A program made the translations under genes and the position numbers. Under the pieces are notes generated by a model. That model was not told where the DNA came from. It ran no database searches and was given only the letters and a program-made list of their open reading frames with translations. This document shows, one piece after another, positions 45,102 to 56,041 of a DNA stretch of 64,000 nucleotides; the first letter of the stretch is position 1, and every line of letters starts with the position of its first letter. This stretch comes from Sphaerosporella brunnea. Taxonomy: Eukaryota; Ascomycota; Pezizomycetes; Pezizales; Pyronemataceae. Location of the stretch: positions 149,855 through 213,854 of the forward strand of contig VXIS01000046.1 of NCBI GenBank assembly GCA_008704415.1, given 5' to 3'.

Positions 45102-46177
45102 TCAGAACATCACCCCGCCCTCTTCCTCCTCCTCCTTGATTTTTGCCTCCATAGCCGCGCGTTCCTCCTCCAATTTCTTCCTTTCAAACTCGTCATACTC
45201 GTCGCGATGATCGATCCACCTCTCCTGAATATCTCTCGGCTCCATTCCTTCCGCCCACCCACCGCGCATCGCAATCGCCCACACGCTATCTCCCGCGCCC
45301 TCCGCCTCTCCAAACGCGTACCCACCCGCTCTGTCGATCGCCTGCAGCAGGTGTGTCATACTCTTCTTATCCTCCACCGCCAAGGTTTCAAAGCTCACGA
45401 GACTGAAGCTCTCAACCAAATCCACAATGGCGGCGTTAAGCTTCGCATACTTTTTCGTGCGCTCATCCTGATCCAGCAGGGGGAGGAGGTAGCCCAGATC
45501 CTGGACCTCGGTATAAAAATCAAGATTGAACGCGAGCTCTCCATAATCCCTCAAAATATCGATTTTCGAGAGGACGTTAATATGCGGCAGATCTAGCTGC
45601 AACATACTCCGCAGCGAGAGTAGCAGGACCGAAATATACTTTGCGGGATCGGTGATATAATGAGCATCAACGAGGTGTACGACAACCAACTACGCTTCCC
45701 CCCCTCCAGATCAGCCTCAGGCACGCAGCCAAAAAAAAAAAGAGAGAATAAAAAAAAAAAGAGATAAAAAAAAGAGAAAAAACGGACTCTATACCCCATC
45801 TTCTGTATCCTACCAAAGATCTTCCTGAGCGCGCCATGGTGCGTAAACAGCTCCACCTGTCCCGGGCAATCGAAAAGCACGTAATCGTTTCCGAGCCGCG
45901 AAAGGCCTTCTTCCAGCCACTCGATGTTTTCCCACAGCTCCTCGAGCGCGTACATGATGCCGCCGTTCGGCCCCAGCCCCTCCTCGTCCATCACTTGGTC
46001 CAGGGTGATGATGTCGCGGATGTCGAGCGCGCATGGGTACCCCGTCCGGTCGTTCGCCGGGTCCAGGTTCACGATCGAACATTTGCGCCCGATCGCTGAC
46101 ATGAACTGGTGCATGCCGTTGCAGTACGTGGATTTTCCCGAGCCCGGAGGCCCGATTACGAGCTGGCCAAATGTCAT
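45102..46177 (-). CDS. GPN-loop GTPase 2
   Basis: Two exons (46177-45788, 45689-45102), 325 aa, with a 98-nt intron that has an atypical GTCCGT donor and long pyrimidine runs. G1 is GPPGSGKST, the defining GPN insertion is in GLGPNGGIMYALEEL, G3 is DCPGQVELFTHH, and the G4 equivalent is NVLSKIDIL, as in the GPN family. The C-terminus is acidic. GPN2 acts with GPN1/GPN3 in cytoplasmic assembly and nuclear import of RNA polymerase II and III. It converges on VMA7 with 101 bp between stop codons. Confidence 0.93.
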
Positions 46178-47019
46178 CGTGGTGCTGCTGCTGGTCGTAA
46201 AGAGGTGAAGTGGGTGGGTTTGGGTTCAAGCTTGTTGGAGACGTCATCAGCCCTGCAAACGTCGCTTAGCCAACTTTTGCACCCACCTCCAACCACAGAC
46301 TTCACACACAGACGCTCTACGTTACAAGACTCAAAGTTAAGCTTGCTGCCTCGACTCAAGCGTTCTTCCAACCTGCACCAACCTTCGTTTCCACCCCCTC
46401 TGATCACGATTGAGCACTCCGGATCGGTCCAATCGGATATCAATTCGACTCCACTTTTGGCCAGAATCTCTTGTGATGACTCGGAATGGCGCATTGAGAA
46501 ACGCGATCACCGTCAATTATCATTACTTTGGAAGCCCGTGTACTGTCTCCAGATCCACCAAGCTTCCTGTCCCTTCCCGCCCCCGGCTGTTTTACATGTC
46601 CAACAGAAAAAAAAAGAGCTAAAGGCTACATAGAAAGAAAATCGGGATATAAAGAAAAACAACAAATATCAAAAGAAAAAGAAGTATCTATGCGAGCAGG
46701 CGGCCTAAAACACGAACCTCCATGCAAGCCGAAAGAAAAAAAGACATGAAAAAACCAGAAACAATGCAAAAGCAAAATATGAACAAGAATACCGTACCCT
46801 ACAGATGTTTTTGTCGTTGAATGGAAAGATAAACCAAACACGGAAGACGCCTCCGACCACCCCTGAGATAACCCGTCGCCATATACATTTCCCACATGCC
46901 CTATACCCGCATTCAACCTCGTGGTCACAGTAAAGACATTTCCCTCAAAAATCTACTCCAGAAGGTATCACCGCCTTCTCGAAATTCGCGCGTTCATCGC
47001 CAACATGTTATTGGCCAAT
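46178..47019. other. Intergenic between GPN2 and elongase genes
   Basis: GPN2 promoter and elongase 3' flank. A-rich near 46610-46740. No gene was recognised. Confidence 0.5.
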
Positions 47020-48280
47020 TTAGGCCCTGCGGCTCCTCACAGCGCTGTTCTTCGCGCTGCCGTTGATGGCCTTTCCGTTTCCGTTGACGCTGTTGACAAC
47101 ATCCTGGGAGAACTTGGGGTCGACGGTAATGTCACCGTTCTGAACCGCCTTCTTAGCGGCGCGCTTGCCGGAGCGCCTGTAGGTCGCGAGGTAAAAGCTG
47201 ATGAACAGGACGAGGTAGCTGCTCAGGATGCCGCAGCCAGAGAAAGCAGCAAACTCTTCACCGGCACATTTGCCAGCGTTGGGCACCCAGGGCCAGTAGG
47301 TGGAGGTGAAGTAGGTGTAAGACGCGAAGTAAACGAACCCTGTGGTGGACGTTAGCAAACCAGCCCCTCTTCCTAGGTGCAACCGGGGACGAACCAAGGT
47401 CAATGACGAACTGGGTGATCTGGAGACGGGTGATCCACTGCTTCCACCAGACACGGACACCACGAGCAGACTGGAAGTAGTACCAGTACATAACAACGTG
47501 AACCATCAGGTTGAGAGTGATAGGAACCCATGACTAACGCCAAGTTTAAGTTAGCGGCTGAAACAATGCAGTCAGCATAACAATACGAACCACAGCAGTG
47601 TTTCCAATGAGCTGAGTGTAGCAAAGGAGAGCAGTCGCGCCGTGGTGGTAGCAGTGCAAGAAGGCTGCAATCCAGTCAGCGCGGCGTTGAAAAGGATGGC
47701 TGCAGGGGGTAATACTAAGAGGCTTCTTCTTAACAACCAAGAAAACAGTATCCAAAAGCTCCACAAACTTGGTGAGGTAGTTCAACTGAGACGCGCGTTA
47801 GCACTGCACTGTCCGCCTCGAATTCTAGGCGCAGAGCAGACTCACGTAGTACAGAATGACCAAAGGCTTAGTCCATCCTCCCTCGTGCGAACAGATCCCA
47901 TAGAAGACGCCGTGATTCCATACAGTGGGTACCAGCTCCTCGATAAACAACGCCAAAAGAGCGCCAGAGATCAATGTGAGCATCAGATTGTGGAACTGAA
48001 AGAGTCTTTGCAGCTTGAATGCCGGGTAGTTGGTCATAATCGCCCGGCCGCCAAAGATGATTGCGTAGTAGGCCACGATCATGGACCCGGCCGACCGGAG
48101 AGTCCCTAATGGTGTCTCACCATATACGAAGTTGAAATCGGTAGCCGATTGCCCTGTGACGTGTTTGTAGAACACATCGAATATGGGCCACAGGTGCACG
48201 CCGAAGGGACGGCTGATCGACGGGATCTGAACGTCAATTGACTTGACGAGATCTGTCGCTAGAGAAGTGAAGGCTTCCAT
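47020..48280 (-). CDS. Fatty-acid elongase (ELO family)
   Basis: Five exons: 48280-47846, 47785-47716, 47664-47591, 47533-47395, 47339-47020. Introns are 51-60 nt; total 345 aa. The histidine box HCYHH follows KKKPLTFL, formed by the second intron splice. Other ELO features: [38 protein letters not shown] and the [16 protein letters not shown] membrane segments. The best fit is the yeast Elo2/Fen1-type group that makes very-long-chain fatty acids for sphingolipids in the ER membrane. A basic C-terminal tail may serve as an ER retention signal. If left unspliced, the second intron stays open and would add 17 residues between PLS/T and the His box. Confidence 0.95.
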
Positions 48281-50513
48281 TATATGGTATAAGGCTGTAA
48301 CGATGAAACTATTATAACAATCTTAAGGGACCTGTGCGCGCGGTAGGGCTCAAAAGAACGAGGTGCTAGAACGAATGACACGGCCGTATGACGCGTTGTT
48401 GTGGGCAGTGAGGCCTTGGAAGGGGACTGCGGGATGTAGATTAAATGGGCTTGTAAGGTGGAGGGAGTTGATGAGAGGGGATTAGAAGAAGGGGTGAAGA
48501 GGAGATGGAGAAGAAGGAAGAGGTTGGAAGAGAATGAATGCTCCGGTGGGCGGTGAACGAACGATGGAAAGGGGTAAGCAGGCACCTAGTACATAAATTT
48601 CGCGGGCAGGCGCTGGGGGGGAGGGTTTGGGCAGCAGATCGGGCGGGAGCCGGGTTTGTCACATGCAAGAAGCGACCTGCATATATGAGGGCAGAATGAC
48701 CGTCAGCGAATAACGCGCCCCAGAGACGGATGCTGCAGCGAGAAAGCCGGTGCAGATGCAGTGTTGCTTGAGAGAGAGGGGTCAAAGCAAAGAGGAGGAG
48801 GCAAGAGGCAAAGGAAGACTCGGCTTCAGATGCATTCGGAACGTCGACGTTCCGGGCGACAGGACAGAACGCCTCACAGATTGCATTGCATGCTCATCGT
48901 CCTTGAGTGTGTATCTACCTCCGAGTGTATAACAGAGGGATTACGCCTGCTGCGGCTTATGTGTGCTCGTGTTCGTGTGCTGAATTGCGGAGAAATGCAA
49001 AGCGCACCCACCCGCCGATGAGCCGCAGGCATCGGAGTTGCTTTGTACGCGTCTCCAGATCTCAGCCTCATCCCCAGCCTCCGGTTCCACGCGGCTTTTG
49101 TTGCCCCTTTGCGGTGCGGTATGTATAACCTGCCTGGGAATCTTGGAAACGTCGTGAAAACTCCACGGCGAGGAGAAGTAAACACATCGAGAGTTGCTCC
49201 CAAGATGAAGATGACACTGTGGCTGAAGTCTTCCCTTTTCACGTGCAGCGGAAACAACCGACAAAATCATCAACCACGCAGTTGCTCTCCCCAGCATATT
49301 CACGTCACAAATATCGATCTACCCAAGGAAAGTCTCCATCCAGCAAATTTTCATCGCCCGCTTCCAAACACCGGTCGGACTCAATTCCCGGCCCGGATCT
49401 AAGCTTTTCACGGTTACATGTGACCCCCGTGCAGATGGATTAGTTGGCCTGTGGGCCGGCTTCAAGTGCTCCAGGCCAGCCGCCAGCCATCCCGACTGGT
49501 TAGGGAGAGTTGAGCCGACACCACACTAGATACCCAAACCCCAGCCTCTCCGAAACAGCTGCCTCGAGATCGAACAGAGATTGGCTGACTGGGCCGTTGC
49601 GAACTGTCGGGCCCAGAGTTTGCATCTCGATCCAGGATCACATGGGATCACTCGAGCCGGAGAATAAACGGAGCTGGAGTGCACAGGCCAGCAGCATCTA
49701 AATACCCGGAGGCGGTTCCCCACCGCTCTGTGTAACTGTGAGTACATACCTGGGGCCCTCCTGCGTAAGCCACGGGTCTATCGTGGTTCATGCACCTTTG
49801 TCGTCCGAAGACGCGACGCATCTTCCTATGAAAAAAAGGCCGGTACTATTGGTAGCAGAGTATTTTTCTGTGATATCAGGATTACTACCCATCATCCCCG
49901 TGCCCCTTTTCTCACATTATAGCGAGGAAGAAGCACAAAATTACAACGATGACTCTTCTTCCCACATGATCTGCTTGACCCACATAGGAGGATCTCCTCG
50001 ACAAACTATCCAACACCACACCAAGCACCAAGTAATCACCCAACTGCCTCCCAGCAGCTTGGAGGGGGCTTGGCGAATCTTTTTGGGGAAATTGTAATTC
50101 GTTAGGGTAAGGGTTTAGCTGGATTGTGACGACGTGTGGAAAAAGAGTGACATCAGGACAAGTTGAAGTAGAAGAAGGACCAAGAGAAAGCTCGGGGCGG
50201 CGAGTAGATGGGGCATAGTAGGAGGAGTAGAAGGAGGGCTGGGAGGCTGGGGGGGGGAGGGGGATATTTTGGCATATCGAGTGATAATGCGAGTGAGATG
50301 ATGGAAGGGATATGTTTCGTTTTTGCGAGAACGGTTTCCGGAGATGAGTGAGAAGACGAGATAGATGAAGAGAAGATTAAAAGGACGATTCATGATATAC
50401 TCTCCTGGTGGTTGCTCATTCAGCAATCCTGAGGCGCCATTGGGCCATCCAGGGAGACAACACACCCGCCCAGCTAAGGCTCCAGTAATGCACAGCAATT
50501 CCCCACCACAACC
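48281..50513. other. 2.2-kb gap without recognisable gene
   Basis: Left part is the elongase promoter; a purine-rich stretch (GAAGAAGG, GGAGATGGAG) lies near 48475-48530. No frame with plausible splicing or motif was found on either strand. A G-run lies near 50250. Confidence 0.5.
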
Positions 50514-52025
50514 TCATTTCTTCTTCCCAATGAAGTCAATCCCGCCCATAAATGGCCGCAGAACCTCAGGCACCACCACGCCACCCTTGGCCCCGTCCCA
50601 TCCATTCTCCAAAATCGCAATTAGGACTCTAGGAACCGCACATGCGGTTCCGTTGAGGGTATAAGGAAACACCGTCTTCTTCCCACTCCCGCCATCCAGC
50701 TTGATCCTCGTATTCAATCTCCGACTCTGATAGTCTGTGCAATTGCTCAGACTGCTGACCTCACCCCACGGATCCTTATGAGCTCTCGAGGGCATGTATG
50801 CCTCAATATCGATTTTCCTGCTGGCAGAGGCTCCCAGATCCGTCGTAGGCATCTCCAAGATGCGTGCATGAAGTCCAAGTGAGGACAAGAATGTCTTCTG
50901 GAGTTGAAGCATCTCGTTGAAGATATCGTCGGCGGTGGGATGTTGTCTCTCCTCCGTGATTTCGAATGCATGGCTTGTCGAAGCGCTGCCCTCGTCCTCC
51001 TCTTTCACCTCATGATGCGCCAAAGGCGGCGGGGCCCAGGCAAACAGCTCCACCTTTGTGAACTCGTGCACCCGGTATAGGCCCTTACTATCGACCCCCC
51101 TTGCGCCCGCCTCCGCTCTGTACGCTCTACCCACGCCAACCATCTTCATCGGCAGATCCTCCAGCCCAAACGTCTTATTCGCGTGCATTCCCGCAAGCGG
51201 GATCTCCGCCGTGCCGGCAAGCGCATGCTGTCCCTCATTGAGTAAATAGATCTGCTGTTCTCCATTCTGATCCCTTGGGCGGAACCCGCATGCGGCAGCC
51301 ATATGGGAGTAGACAATGCTCGGCGGGGTGACAAGCATCCAGCCATTCTTCCTCGCCAAGGAGAGTGCATAATTGACGAGCGCCTGTTCCAGCAGCACAG
51401 CCTCATTGTGAAGGTAATACCATCCCCAGCCACTAACCACACCGGCATCCGCGAAATCCATCAACTTCAGCTCGACACCAATCTGCGTATGACTGATGAC
51501 CTCCGCGGGGTCGACCTTGCGGGGTGCATTGTCCGGGTTTATGTAGTCAAGTATGCTCGGTTCCGTTCCGACGGGTGACTCAGGATGCGTCGAGTTGGGG
51601 AGCGCAAGCGCAAGTTCCTTCATATCTCTCTCCAGCTCCCTCTCTTTCACCTCAACAGTTCCGATCTTAGCTTTTAGCAGCTGCGCCTCTTTAACGAGCT
51701 CCGCCTTGTCCGCTTTCGCGGCTTTGCGTACAGCGTCTGAAAGCGCATTTGCGCGTTCCCTATCGCCGCGAAGTGACTTTTGTAGCCCGGCCCACTCGTC
51801 GTAAAGCTCGACGATACGTGCGGGGTAGCCGGAAAGCGCTGTGTAGTTGCGGTCCAGACAGTTCTGTGCGTGCACCTCTGGGTTTTCGCGGATAGATTTG
51901 AGGTTGATGACGGGCTTTGGGGCGGTGGGAGGGGGTTGAACGTGCGGATGTGCTGTGGTAAGGAGTCGTCGTTGTGGAAAGTGCAATTGAGGCCTCCCCA
52001 GGCGGTGAATTATTCGCGGCGCCAT
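50514..52025 (-). CDS. dia4: Mitochondrial seryl-tRNA synthetase
   Basis: Single exon, 503 aa from MAPRIIHRLGRPQLHF, which is a good mitochondrial presequence. The frame is open to ATG codons at 52097 and 52118, which would lengthen it by up to 31 residues. Class II features: N-terminal coiled-coil arm (about residues 55-150, KERELERDMKELALALPN), a GTAEIPL motif, motif 2 with GVGRAYRAEAGARG, the serine-pocket strand EVSSLSNCTDYQSRR, and motif 3 NGTACAVPRVLIAILEN. An insert rich in Glu/Ser follows FTKVELFAW. It charges mitochondrial tRNA-Ser. The cytosolic isoform is a different gene. Confidence 0.92.
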   Translation of the reverse strand: MAPRIIHRLGRPQLHFPQRRLLTTAHPHVQPPPTAPKPVINLKSIRENPEVHAQNCLDRNYTALSGYPARIVELYDEWAGLQKSLRGDRERANALSDAVRKAAKADKAELVKEAQLLKAKIGTVEVKERELERDMKELALALPNSTHPESPVGTEPSILDYINPDNAPRKVDPAEVISHTQIGVELKLMDFADAGVVSGWGWYYLHNEAVLLEQALVNYALSLARKNGWMLVTPPSIVYSHMAAACGFRPRDQNGEQQIYLLNEGQHALAGTAEIPLAGMHANKTFGLEDLPMKMVGVGRAYRAEAGARGVDSKGLYRVHEFTKVELFAWAPPPLAHHEVKEEDEGSASTSHAFEITEERQHPTADDIFNEMLQLQKTFLSSLGLHARILEMPTTDLGASASRKIDIEAYMPSRAHKDPWGEVSSLSNCTDYQSRRLNTRIKLDGGSGKKTVFPYTLNGTACAVPRVLIAILENGWDGAKGGVVVPEVLRPFMGGIDFIGKKK

Positions 52026-52118
52026 CGTTGGTGGTTGGATGTGTTGGAAGGATTTTGGCGGCGGGAGATGCCGATATCGTGCCGATGAGGTCATGATGAT
52101 CATTCTTGGGGGCCACAT

Positions 52119-52668
52119 GCAGAGTGCATTCTACTCGCGAGCCAGAGCATAGACCTCAATTGAGGGGTGGGTGTAAGTGGTATGTAGAGGTCTAAGTCTA
52201 TTCTGGCTACTACGCGGAGTGTCTATCTATCTAGGTGCACTGCGCGTCACTCGGCCCATATCTGTACCCTACATCAATGCCTTTCCCCTCCTTGGTACCA
52301 ACTTCCAACTCGTCCGCACTACTTAGGTTCCTTGTGACATTCACGGCGCGAGCAGCGCGCCTGGCAATTTTGAAGCGAACCTCAGAGGCCAACACACTAG
52401 CCATTTGCCTGTCCCCCGTGCCACTCTTCTTCGTCGGGAGGATGGAATCCGCATCGGGTAACCGTTAAAATTCAACCCGCACTCTACCATAAGATACACT
52501 TGGGCATCGATGGAAATTAGAGTAAGAAAGCAAAGCGACACCTGAGCGCGACCGACCTGGTCGCCCAAACCGAAACAAAGGAAAAACCATCCAGATACAA
52601 GCATGCGATCTTCATGGGCTAGTCTACCGGCAAAACCATCTAGAACTACGCATCCCAACCATCCACCA
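52119..52668. other. Intergenic between SerRS and Mpv17 genes
   Basis: SerRS promoter region and Mpv17-like gene 3' flank. No gene was recognised. Confidence 0.5.
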
Positions 52669-53405
52669 TTAATCATCCTCAGAGCTCGAGTTGGTGAGAC
52701 TCAAGTACGTGCCCCACGCGATTCCAACCGTACTCGCGAACGGCAGCTGGAACTGCAGCGGCATGAGCCGGAAGTTGATTAGCTGCACCATGGGCCACAG
52801 CATGTAGTTCGCCTTCAACGTGGGCCAAAACACATTCTTGAGTCTCTTTTTGACCTGCTCCGTGTCTCCTCCCTCGGCGTACGTCATGTACGTGAAGAAT
52901 CCTACCAATCCCATCGGCGCAAAGCAGATCTGGTCCAGAGCGACTCTCTTGAGCGTGGGCAACGTGGAAGAGTTGGCAGTGAGCGGAAATTTGCGCTGCA
53001 GGAACTGCAGCCACTTGAACTGGAAGGGCGCAATGACAAAGCCCCAGAAAGCGAAGCGTGCGAGCCGGTTGAAATCGAAGGGCGGTGGCAGGTGGTGATG
53101 AGCTGAGTGTGTCGGAATCAGCTTGTCGCCGTGGTGCGGAAGCGTTTGGTCGATCTTCTCGTCGAGCTCGATGTCGAGGCTGTGGTTTTTGGCGTATTTG
53201 GCATCGTGGGCTGCTCGCCGGCGGATGGAGGTCACGGTTTGTGCGACGGTGTCGGCGATGCCATTGAGAACCTGCGGGTGTTAGGTGGTGTATAGCGAGG
53301 AAGAGGGACGGGGAGAGGTACTGAGTTTGTCACCATCATCGTCAACACCGGTCGCTTGTCGAAATACTGGTCATAGCGACGGGCTATCTGTGCGACGATC
53401 GCCAT
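52669..53405 (-). CDS. Mpv17/PMP22 family membrane protein
   Basis: Two exons (53405-53322, 53271-52669) with a 50-nt intron; 228 aa. Start MAIVAQIARRYDQYFDKRPV is followed by the family signature LTMMVTNSVLNGIADTVAQ across the splice. Later hydrophobic segments include FAFWGFVIAPFQFKWL, ICFAPMGLVGFFTY, the FWPTLKANYMLWPMVQLINF motif and PFASTVGIAWGTYLS. Members sit in the mitochondrial inner or peroxisomal membrane as channel-like proteins; the exact substrate is unknown. It is somewhat longer than typical because of a hydrophilic insert after the first helix. Confidence 0.92.
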
Positions 53406-54129
53406 TTCGAGCAAGAGGACGATAGAGTGTACCAGAGGCTGGTGGGTTTGTTAGTTGGCTGGTGCGTGCAGACATGGGCTAAATTTATGAGCTCGTACAA
53501 TATATCCGAAGATGAATACTTTGCTTAGAGAATGAAGTAATCGTTTTGTCCTTTGTCGGCACGTTGCGCGGAAAGTGTTGATGCACGATAGCGAGGTAGC
53601 GTTCGCAGTAGAGTCGACGCTGGTCAGGTCCACCATGGCGGGCAAAGGTACAAAATCGAAGGCTATATTATTGGGTTTGCGGCAGCGTCGCTGATCGTGG
53701 CAACTAGCAAGTTTGGCGACAGCCTTGGTTTTTGGGCTGTCTCCTCGATCGTGTTGATGATGATGATGATGATGAAATGGAAGCTGACGGAAGTGGAGGT
53801 CAGTGCTACCGAAATCAGGCGCCGATGTACTGGGACAAATATGACAATGCAGGCGCCATGCATTTGGAGGCGCCATGCATTTGGAGGCGCCATGCATTTG
53901 GAGGCGCTGTGACCCGAAGGAGGTATTTGCACTATACACAGTGCCAGTGACCAAAAAGAGACCAGCAGCATAGTGGCCTTCCTTTTCGCTTGGGCACCGC
54001 TTTTCCACGCAGAGCGGCCGCTTCCTCTTGTTTTGAGGTTGTTGAGGTGCGATACTTCTGGCCTGTCGCGTGGCTTGGAGTTTTCAATCGACGGCCGCTG
54101 CATGTGACGTATGTGGCGCCTACTCTATG
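53406..54129. other. Intergenic left flank of transposon cluster
   Basis: Mpv17 promoter and spacer before the first Tc1/mariner-type element. It contains a GATGAT microsatellite (53754-53775) and a 17-bp tandem triplication. No gene was recognised. Confidence 0.5.
53852..53902 (+). repeat. 17-bp tandem repeat, three perfect units
   Basis: Unit GGCGCCATGCATTTGGA repeated three times, followed by GGCGCTG. Each unit contains the palindromes GGCGCC and ATGCAT. It is a minisatellite of no known function. Confidence 0.9.
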
Positions 54130-54131
54130 TA

Positions 54132-54385
54132 CTAGGGTACAAGGGTAATTCGGGTGCCGTTACACACATGCAAAGAGCACCCGACTTCTTTCCTCCATAC
54201 AACCAAACAATGCCAAGACCTTTGTCGTTCACGAAGAAGTCGGTATTTTTTCTTCAAAACACTCAAAAAGGCTCTAGGGAGGCCTACAATGCCACCCCCA
54301 GCTTCACAAAGTTCTAGCAGCAATCGTAGTGGCGTTGCCAGTTGCTGTTTGTTCGGGGAGCACCCGACTTAACGCTGTACCCGAG
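54132..54385. mobile_element. Tc1/mariner-type MITE A
   Basis: Bounded by TA at 54130-54131 and 54386-54387. The left end CTAGGGTACAAGGGTAATTC and right end (reverse complement CTCGGGTACAGCGTTAAGTC) are imperfect inverted repeats. Its 254-bp interior encodes no transposase. It ends exactly where the neighbouring element B begins, with a shared TA. Confidence 0.65.
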
Positions 54386-54387
54386 TA

Positions 54388-54980
54388 CTCGGGTGTAGGG
54401 GAAAGTCGGGCCCCGTTCCTAAAACAGTAGTGAGTTTGAGTGGCAAAGCACACGTTCTAGGCTGATTAGGGGAATCTGAGTGCTCTTTGATGATTAAAAG
54501 ACGTGAGCGAAAAAAGTCAGGCCCCGCTTATTTTCTATCTACTCTAATGTTTCTATCTACTCTAACATGGTGCCTCCAGCATCAATAACTTTCTGAAAAC
54601 GTTCAGGCATGCTTCTAATCAAGCTATCACTTCGCAGGTGAGCCGTCGAGTTCGCGCGTCGCGGGTCACGAAAGCAACCAATTTATGCTTCTCTTCGTCA
54701 TCAAATATTGTGGGCCTGCCGGTTCGGTTCAATTCGAGGGGGTTCCGTTCGCTTTGGCACGCTGATAGATCTGGAAGAGTCGTTCCCAAGTGTCGCTTGC
54801 CTCGTGGTGGCTCTCCGCGGGTGCCCTTCAACTTCATGATTGTTTGACGGTTGTTGTTGTGTGTTTGACAGTGGTTGTGTAGTGTGTTGTGTGCACGCGA
54901 AGGTGTCAGCTGGCCATTTTCTGTGGCTGGAAACCCAGAAACCTGTTCAGGAAGGGGCCCGACTTACCCTTGTACCCTAG
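54388..54980 (-). mobile_element. Tc1/mariner-type element B, internally deleted
   Basis: 593 bp between TA dinucleotides at 54386-54387 and 54981-54982. The left end CTCGGGTGTAGGGGAAAGTC and right end (reverse complement CTAGGGTACAAGGGTAAGTC) are related inverted repeats, both continuing with GGGCCCC. The interior carries only the two ends of a transposase gene on the minus strand. Confidence 0.7.
54557..54837 (-). pseudogene. Internally deleted Tc1/mariner transposase
   Basis: The N-terminal part (54837-54640) has GRPTIFDDEEKHKLVAFVTR and ARTRRLTCE, the helix-turn-helix portion of a Tc1/mariner transposase. The frame then breaks, and a second frame gives LIRSMPERFQKVIDAGG and a stop at 54557, the usual C-terminal end of the family. 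The whole catalytic DDE/D core between them is missing. This fits a deletion derivative mobilised in trans. Confidence 0.75.
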
Positions 54981-55449
54981 TACTCGACGCCGCAGTGCAG
55001 CGGCTAGCTGCAGATCCGATATGGTGCAAGGCGCTTTAAACCTACACCTTCACTGGTTTGGGGTTACCCGGTTGAAACTAGAGGGGCGCCGACCTTTAGA
55101 GAGCAGAACAACCAGAAAAATAGTTTGTAAAAGCACCATACAATTAAAGAGAAGGATGTTCTGAGCAAGTCTACGATCTCCGATTTGAATTTGGTCTTGT
55201 GGAGGTGGAGAACTAAGGGTATGAATGTGCGAACTGCGAGTGATTGAGCGAGACCCACCAAAATCCTTAGGGCCCGTTTGGCTGCCGGATTTTTGTGTGG
55301 GACAATGGTGCGTGACAACGACGTAACGCGAACGCTGGAAGGCGAAACACCACTGCTGTTTGGCAACGTCAGTAGAAAAGTCAAGAAACAACGTTCGGAC
55401 CCCGCGGAACGTCATTTTTGAAAAGTAGGTCTGAGCTACTTTTCTCGTT

Positions 55450-55962
55450 TGTCACGGCGCGAGTTTGGATGGAGTTTTCCGACTAAGCTACCGGCTTTTA
55501 CTCTCAATGAAATCGGCTGGAACTCTCAGATCTAAGGCTTCAAAGGATGCTGATTCATTTGCTGTTCTCAAATTTACCCCCCCGTTGATGGTTGTCACGT
55601 GGTGAGGTTCGGAAGTGGGGGTTGTTTGTGGTGTCGTGATGAGGCTCTGTAGGGGGACTCGGTGGGGTGGCTCCGAGCCGAGGTTATATTCGGCTACCAC
55701 GTGGTGCGGCGCACTGCAGTCACGAGATTGCTATAAGGGGCCTTCGCTTCCGCTTTGTTGTTTGTTTTCCCTTTCCTCTTTACTGAACCTTCGTATGTCA
55801 ATCTGAGTACCTTCGTTCCAATCTGAATCCTGACCGTGCGCATCGCGCCTCTTGTCCTGCCTCTTGTCCTGCCTTTGGATCTTGTCCCAGCTCTCGTTCT
55901 TGCCCCCTCTGTACGCGAGTACCTTGGGCCCCTCCAGTCTGTTCTCGACCCTCTCCGTTACA
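55450..55962 (+). repeat. 5' LTR of retrotransposon copy 1
   Basis: 513 bp, TG...CA termini. It contains two CACGTGG words (E-box-like palindrome CACGTG) near 55597 and 55699, and a TATA box CTATAAGG at 55731-55738. By reading, it is identical to the 5' LTR of copy 2 (62993-63505), and it differs from its own 3' LTR at three positions. Confidence 0.95.
55731..55738 (+). promoter_or_regulatory. LTR TATA box
   Basis: CTATAAGG inside the LTR, followed by a pyrimidine-rich stretch where transcription would start (about 55760-55785). Copies lie at 61363 and 63274 in the other LTRs. Confidence 0.6.
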
Positions 55963-55975
55963 CTAGGTTCAGTCC
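55963..55975 (+). other. Putative primer-binding site
   Basis: CTAGGTTCAGTCC directly follows the 5' LTR. It does not begin with TGG, so it does not look like a match to a mature tRNA 3' end. Its core AGGTTCAGT is complementary to ACTGAACCT within the LTR (55782-55790), which fits a self-priming mechanism like that of Tf1. Confidence 0.4.
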
Positions 55976-56041
55976 ACCAAAGCCTAACCTACTCGCTCTG
56001 TCTGTCACATCGCCACCTCCCCCTCCCACTCTTGCAACACC

